Origin: CAVQCT01 sp964371785
GTDB lineage: Bacteria; Zixibacteria; MSB-5A5; GN15; FEB-12
Reading direction: 5' to 3'
Assembly (NCBI GenBank): GCA_964371785.1
Contig: CAYJOL010000001.1
Span: 372,001-436,000 of the forward strand
Length of the DNA: 64,000 nucleotides
The notes beneath the pieces are model-generated. The model did not search any database. It worked only from the letters and a program-made list of their open reading frames with translations, and was not told where the DNA came from. The position numbers were made by a program, and so were the translations under genes. Shown here piece by piece: positions 60,358 through 64,000 of the stretch; within the stretch, counting starts at the first letter, position 1, and each line of letters begins with the position of its first letter.

Positions 60358-63300
60358 CTATTCGCCGTATCTGTTCCAGCTTTGAACGGTCAGCGTCTCG
60401 ATCGGGATGCGGCACAAAGACTCGGCCAGTCTCTGGGCGAGCTGCAAATTCGTAATAAGCGGAACTTTGAAGTCAACCGCCGTCCTTCGTATGAGATAGT
60501 CGTTGGTCAACTCCTCTTTGCGGTTGTCTTTGGGAATATTAATGACGAGATCGATCTTCCCCTGCTTAATCAAATCGGTTGCGCGAGGCTCACCGTCTTC
60601 GAGCGGCCATTTGACCACGGTCACGTCGAAACCATGTTGCCGCATGAAATGGGCCGTTCCCAGGGTTGCGTAGAACTGGACTCCGAGTGTCTTTAGGCCA
60701 TGGGCGTTTTCCAGAAACGCGGCTTTACTTTCGATCGGCCCCGAAGACAACAGGACCGAACGAATCGGAAAGCGGAATCCGACAGCGATAAGCGCCTTGA
60801 GGAACGCCTCATCAAAATCCCAGCCCAGACAGGCGACCTCGCCGGTTGAGGCCATCTCCACGCCCAGGGTCGGATCGGCCCCTTCCAGGCGGGAAAATGA
60901 AAATTCCGGCGCTTTCACGCCGACGTAATCGAGCTCCAGAAACGATCGGCCGGTGTCCTGCACGGGGCGCCCCATAATCACCCGGGTGGCCGCGTCGATA
61001 AAATTCGTTTTGAGAACTTTGGACACAAAGGGAAAACTGCGTGAAGCCCGCAGGTTGCACTCTATCACCATTACCTGATTCTGGCGGGCAAGAAACTGGA
61101 TATTGAACGGACCATTAATTGACAGTGAGTTCGCCACCTGCGTGCATATTTTTCGGATACGCCGCATGGTCTCCAGATACGTTCGTTGCGGCGGGAGTAC
61201 CAGAGTGGCGTCACCGGAATGCACCCCGGCGTTCTCGACGTGCTCCGAGACCGCCCACATCACCAGTTCGCCGTCCCGCGCAACCGCATCGACATCGATT
61301 TCCTTTGCGTTTTCGATGAATTTGCTGATGACCACCGGATGTTCCGGCGAAACTTGGACGGCCTTGCTTAGGTATGCGGTCAGCTCTTCGGCGTTGCCGG
61401 CTACCGCCATCGCCGCTCCCGAAAGCACATAGGAAGGTCGAATAATCACCGGGTATCCGACCTTGTCGGCGAATTGATGTGTCTCTTCCAGCGAACTGAC
61501 TTCCCGCCACTCCGGCTGCGGCAGATCGAGCTTTTCCATGAGGCTGGAGAATTTGTGACGATCCTCGGCCCGATCGATATTTCGTGACGAAGTACCGAGC
61601 ACACGCATGCCCGCTTCGGTGCACCTGAGCGCCAGACTGTTTGGTATCTGGCCACCCATAGACAATATCATGCCTATTGGCTGCTCCAGGTGATATATGT
61701 CGGACACGGTTTCAAACGACAGCTCGTCAAAATAAAGCCGATCACACTCGTCATAATCGGTGCTGACCGTCTCCGGATTATAATTCACCATAAGCGTGCG
61801 GTACCCCAGTTGCCGCAGGGTACGAACTGCGTTCACGCAGCACCAATCGAATTCGACGGAGCTTCCGATACGGTACGCCCCCGGCCCGAGGATCATGACT
61901 CCACCCTCCTGGCCGAAAGTCACGTCATCTTCGGAACCGTTGTAGGTTAGGTACAGGTAGTTGGTGACAGCCGGATATTCCGCGGCCAGAGTATCGATTT
62001 GCTTGATGAAGGGCCTGAGGCCGATTGATTGCCTCAATACGGTGATTTTGTCCTCATGCGTCCCGACAGCCCGCGCTATCTGCTGGTCGGAGAAGCCGAA
62101 CCGTTTGGCCTTCAGCATCAACTGTTTGTCTAGACCGTGTATCCCGGATCGACGCAGCTCACTGTCGACTTCAACTATGTGGGCGATTTTGTCGATAAAC
62201 CAACCGTCAATGTGCGTGATATTATGAATTTCCCGAGTGGAAAGACCTGCTTTGATCGCCTCGGCGACCGCAAAGATCCTTCTTTCAGTCGGCTCTTCGA
62301 GCGATTTGGACAAATCCTCAAATGTAATATTGGGATTCTCGACGAGCCCCGATGCCCCGGTTTGTAACATGCGAAGCGCCTTCTGCAACGCTTCCTCGAA
62401 TTTCCGTCCAATCGCCATCACCTCGCCGACTGATTTCATGGCCGAACCGATCCGAGTCGACACGCCGTGGAATTTATTTAGGTCCCACCGCGGTGCCTTC
62501 ACTACTACATAATCCAGTGCCGGTTCGAAACAGGCCATCGTGACCTGGGTAACTGAGTTTCGTATCTCGGCCAGAGATTTTCCCAACGCCAATTTGGCGG
62601 CAACGAACGCCAGCGGGTAACCAGTCGCCTTTGAAGCCAGTGCGGAACTCCGCGACAACCTGGCGTTGACTTCGATCACGCGATAATCCCGACTGGTCGG
62701 CGACAGCGCGTACTGGATATTACACTCTCCGACTATGCCCAGATGCCGAATCACCCGGATCGCCACATTTCGAAGCATCTGATATTCATCGTTATTCAGT
62801 GTCTGGCTGGGAGCAACAACGATACTCTCTCCCGTATGTATTCCCATCGGGTCGAGGTTTTCCATATTGCAAACCGTGACGCAGGTGTCAAACCGGTCCC
62901 TGACAACTTCGTATTCTATCTCTTTCCATCCCTCCAGATACTCTTCGACCAGGAGCTGGCGAGTATGGGCGAACGCCCGCTGTGCCCGCATACGCAGGTG
63001 ATCTTCATCACGGCAGATGCCTGATCCGAGGCCGCCCAGCGCAAACGCCACGCGGGCCATGCACGGATAGCCGATCTTTTTTCCCGCCTTCACCGCTTCT
63101 TCGACCGATACCGTCGAAATACTGCGGGGAGATTTCACTCCAATCTGATTCAACCTGGTGATGAATCTCTCCCGATCTTCGGTATCGATAACCGACTCAA
63201 TCGGCGCGCCGAGTATCTTAACGCCATATTTGTCGAGTACGCCGGTCTGGTACAGCTCGACTCCGCAGTTGAGGGCGGTTTGTCCGCCAAATCCCAACAG

Positions 63301-63573
63301 GATGGCATCCGGCCGCTCCTCGGCGATTACCTGTTCCACGAAACGCGGCGTGACCGGCACGAAATAGATCTCGTCGGCGAGATGTTCCGAAGTCTGGATT
63401 GTCGCGACATTTGGATTGATGAGGACGGTTCGAATGCCTTCTTCTTGAAGCGCCTTGATCGCCTGACTGCCGGAATAATCGAATTCGCCCGCTTCACCGA
63501 TCTTGAGCGCGGAGCTCCCAAGTACCAGTACCGTTCCCGGCAGGGTTCGATCGACAAAGTCGTGTTTACTCAC
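60358..63573 (-). CDS. carB: Carbamoyl-phosphate synthase large subunit
   Basis: 1071 residues with the two homologous halves of CarB. The first ATP-grasp domain (GSSALKIGEAGEFDYSGSQA, KEIEYEVVRD, CNMENLDPMGIHTGESIVVA) makes carboxyphosphate and phosphorylates carbamate's precursor. The oligomerisation region follows. The second ATP-grasp domain (LGPGAYRIGSSVEFDWCCVN, VRPSYVLSGAAM, IECNLRASRSFPFVSKV) phosphorylates carbamate. The C-terminal MGS-like domain has TLGTAHFMRQHGFDV. It supplies pyrimidine and arginine synthesis. It overlaps carA by 8 bp. Confidence 0.97.
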   Translation of the reverse strand: MSKHDFVDRTLPGTVLVLGSSALKIGEAGEFDYSGSQAIKALQEEGIRTVLINPNVATIQTSEHLADEIYFVPVTPRFVEQVIAEERPDAILLGFGGQTALNCGVELYQTGVLDKYGVKILGAPIESVIDTEDRERFITRLNQIGVKSPRSISTVSVEEAVKAGKKIGYPCMARVAFALGGLGSGICRDEDHLRMRAQRAFAHTRQLLVEEYLEGWKEIEYEVVRDRFDTCVTVCNMENLDPMGIHTGESIVVAPSQTLNNDEYQMLRNVAIRVIRHLGIVGECNIQYALSPTSRDYRVIEVNARLSRSSALASKATGYPLAFVAAKLALGKSLAEIRNSVTQVTMACFEPALDYVVVKAPRWDLNKFHGVSTRIGSAMKSVGEVMAIGRKFEEALQKALRMLQTGASGLVENPNITFEDLSKSLEEPTERRIFAVAEAIKAGLSTREIHNITHIDGWFIDKIAHIVEVDSELRRSGIHGLDKQLMLKAKRFGFSDQQIARAVGTHEDKITVLRQSIGLRPFIKQIDTLAAEYPAVTNYLYLTYNGSEDDVTFGQEGGVMILGPGAYRIGSSVEFDWCCVNAVRTLRQLGYRTLMVNYNPETVSTDYDECDRLYFDELSFETVSDIYHLEQPIGMILSMGGQIPNSLALRCTEAGMRVLGTSSRNIDRAEDRHKFSSLMEKLDLPQPEWREVSSLEETHQFADKVGYPVIIRPSYVLSGAAMAVAGNAEELTAYLSKAVQVSPEHPVVISKFIENAKEIDVDAVARDGELVMWAVSEHVENAGVHSGDATLVLPPQRTYLETMRRIRKICTQVANSLSINGPFNIQFLARQNQVMVIECNLRASRSFPFVSKVLKTNFIDAATRVIMGRPVQDTGRSFLELDYVGVKAPEFSFSRLEGADPTLGVEMASTGEVACLGWDFDEAFLKALIAVGFRFPIRSVLLSSGPIESKAAFLENAHGLKTLGVQFYATLGTAHFMRQHGFDVTVVKWPLEDGEPRATDLIKQGKIDLVINIPKDNRKEELTNDYLIRRTAVDFKVPLITNLQLAQRLAESLCRIPIETLTVQSWNRYGE

Positions 63574-64000
63574 TGAGCATCCTCTCTACAAATCCATCAA
63601 AAATATAGCCGGTATCCTCGGGCCCCGGGTTGGCTTCGGGATGGAACTGCACGCTGAAAAACGGCTTACTGATATGATGGATCCCTTCGACCGTCCCGTC
63701 GTTTACATTCGTGAACCAGACCGACCAATCGTGCGGCAGACTGTCTTTTCTAACGACATATCCATGATTCTGAGATGTTATCACGCAGCGACCCGGTTTT
63801 GCCTTGGCGTGACCGGAGGTGCCGTTGTGTTCCAGGCAGGGCTGATTATGGCTCCGGTGCCCAAACTTCAGCTTGTAGGTGTCCGCGCCGGCTGACAAGG
63901 CCAGCAACTGGTGGCCAAGGCAAATCCCCAGTATCGGTTTTCCGACAGCCAGCGCTCTTTCGATATTTTTCACCGTGGAGCCGTACATTCTCGGATCCCC
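63566..64000 (-). CDS. carA: Carbamoyl-phosphate synthase small subunit, 5' part beyond window
   Basis: The frame is open to the right edge (GDPR before the first visible Met), so only the C-terminal 144 residues, the glutamine amidotransferase domain, are in the window. The nucleophile Cys is in ILGICLGHQLLAL, and the catalytic His-Glu pair is in SVQFHPEANPGPEDT. GHRSHNQPC and SQNHGYVV are standard CarA landmarks. It hydrolyses glutamine and channels ammonia to CarB. The stop overlaps the carB start by 8 bp. Confidence 0.96.
   Translation of the reverse strand, partial: GDPRMYGSTVKNIERALAVGKPILGICLGHQLLALSAGADTYKLKFGHRSHNQPCLEHNGTSGHAKAKPGRCVITSQNHGYVVRKDSLPHDWSVWFTNVNDGTVEGIHHISKPFFSVQFHPEANPGPEDTGYIFDGFVERMLSE

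Noticed and set aside
1..64000. tRNA, rRNA, insertion sequence or prophage
   Set aside because: I looked for T-loop (GGTTCGAATCC-like) cores, transposase motifs and terminal inverted repeats and found none.

Overview
The window looks like a chromosomal segment of a Gram-negative bacterium with a periplasm and an outer membrane: it has lipobox and signal-peptide proteins, an outer-membrane beta-barrel, SurA-like chaperones and many periplasmic or extracellular c-type cytochromes. Base composition is moderate (a little above 50% GC by eye). A secreted subtilase with a dockerin tail but no cohesin nearby, TPR-CHAT proteins and dense multiheme cytochromes point to an uncultivated lineage near the FCB group, with candidate phylum Zixibacteria my best guess. 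That placement is inference. I saw no tRNA, rRNA, CRISPR array, transposase or prophage.

Layout. 1-7456: a 5'-truncated flavin reductase, acetoacetyl-CoA synthetase, a pterin-dependent aromatic amino acid hydroxylase and pterin carbinolamine dehydratase on the plus strand, facing folE, a triple-domain 6-pyruvoyl-tetrahydropterin synthase homologue and an SDR on the minus strand. Together they read as a pterin synthesis, recycling and phenylalanine hydroxylation module. 7696-13157: a minus-strand operon of an ECF-like sigma factor, a probable anti-sigma protein, a TPR-CHAT protease homologue and a secreted subtilisin-dockerin protein. 13314-17897: a small membrane protein, rtcB, archease, an HDAC-like deacetylase and a phosphoesterase. 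17886-24286: two overlapping PEP/pyruvate-binding ATP-grasp proteins and glutamate dehydrogenase.

24849-38402 is the most striking region: ten consecutive minus-strand genes for four multiheme cytochromes (7, 6, 26 and 16 CXXCH motifs, 55 in total), two beta-propeller proteins, a large beta-barrel with a discoidin-like insertion, two CsgG-like proteins and a parvulin-type isomerase. The six-heme protein closely resembles OmcS/OmcE, the Geobacter cytochromes that polymerise into extracellular nanowires. I read this as an extracellular electron transfer locus. A perfect TGTGA-N6-TCACA palindrome lies just upstream of the propeller-nanowire gene pair.

38667-64000: corA, a YihY-family membrane protein, two DUF3857/transglutaminase-like secreted proteins (one without the catalytic Cys), a pyruvate dehydrogenase operon (aceE-aceF-lpdA), glycogen genes (glgB-malQ), a 1399-residue kinase-TPR-GAF-AAA+ regulator followed by a small exported protein and a WYL-like regulator, then carB and the 3' part of carA running off the right edge. 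Start codons were moved from the longest frame wherever a ribosome binding site or signal peptide argued for it; each case is stated in its entry.
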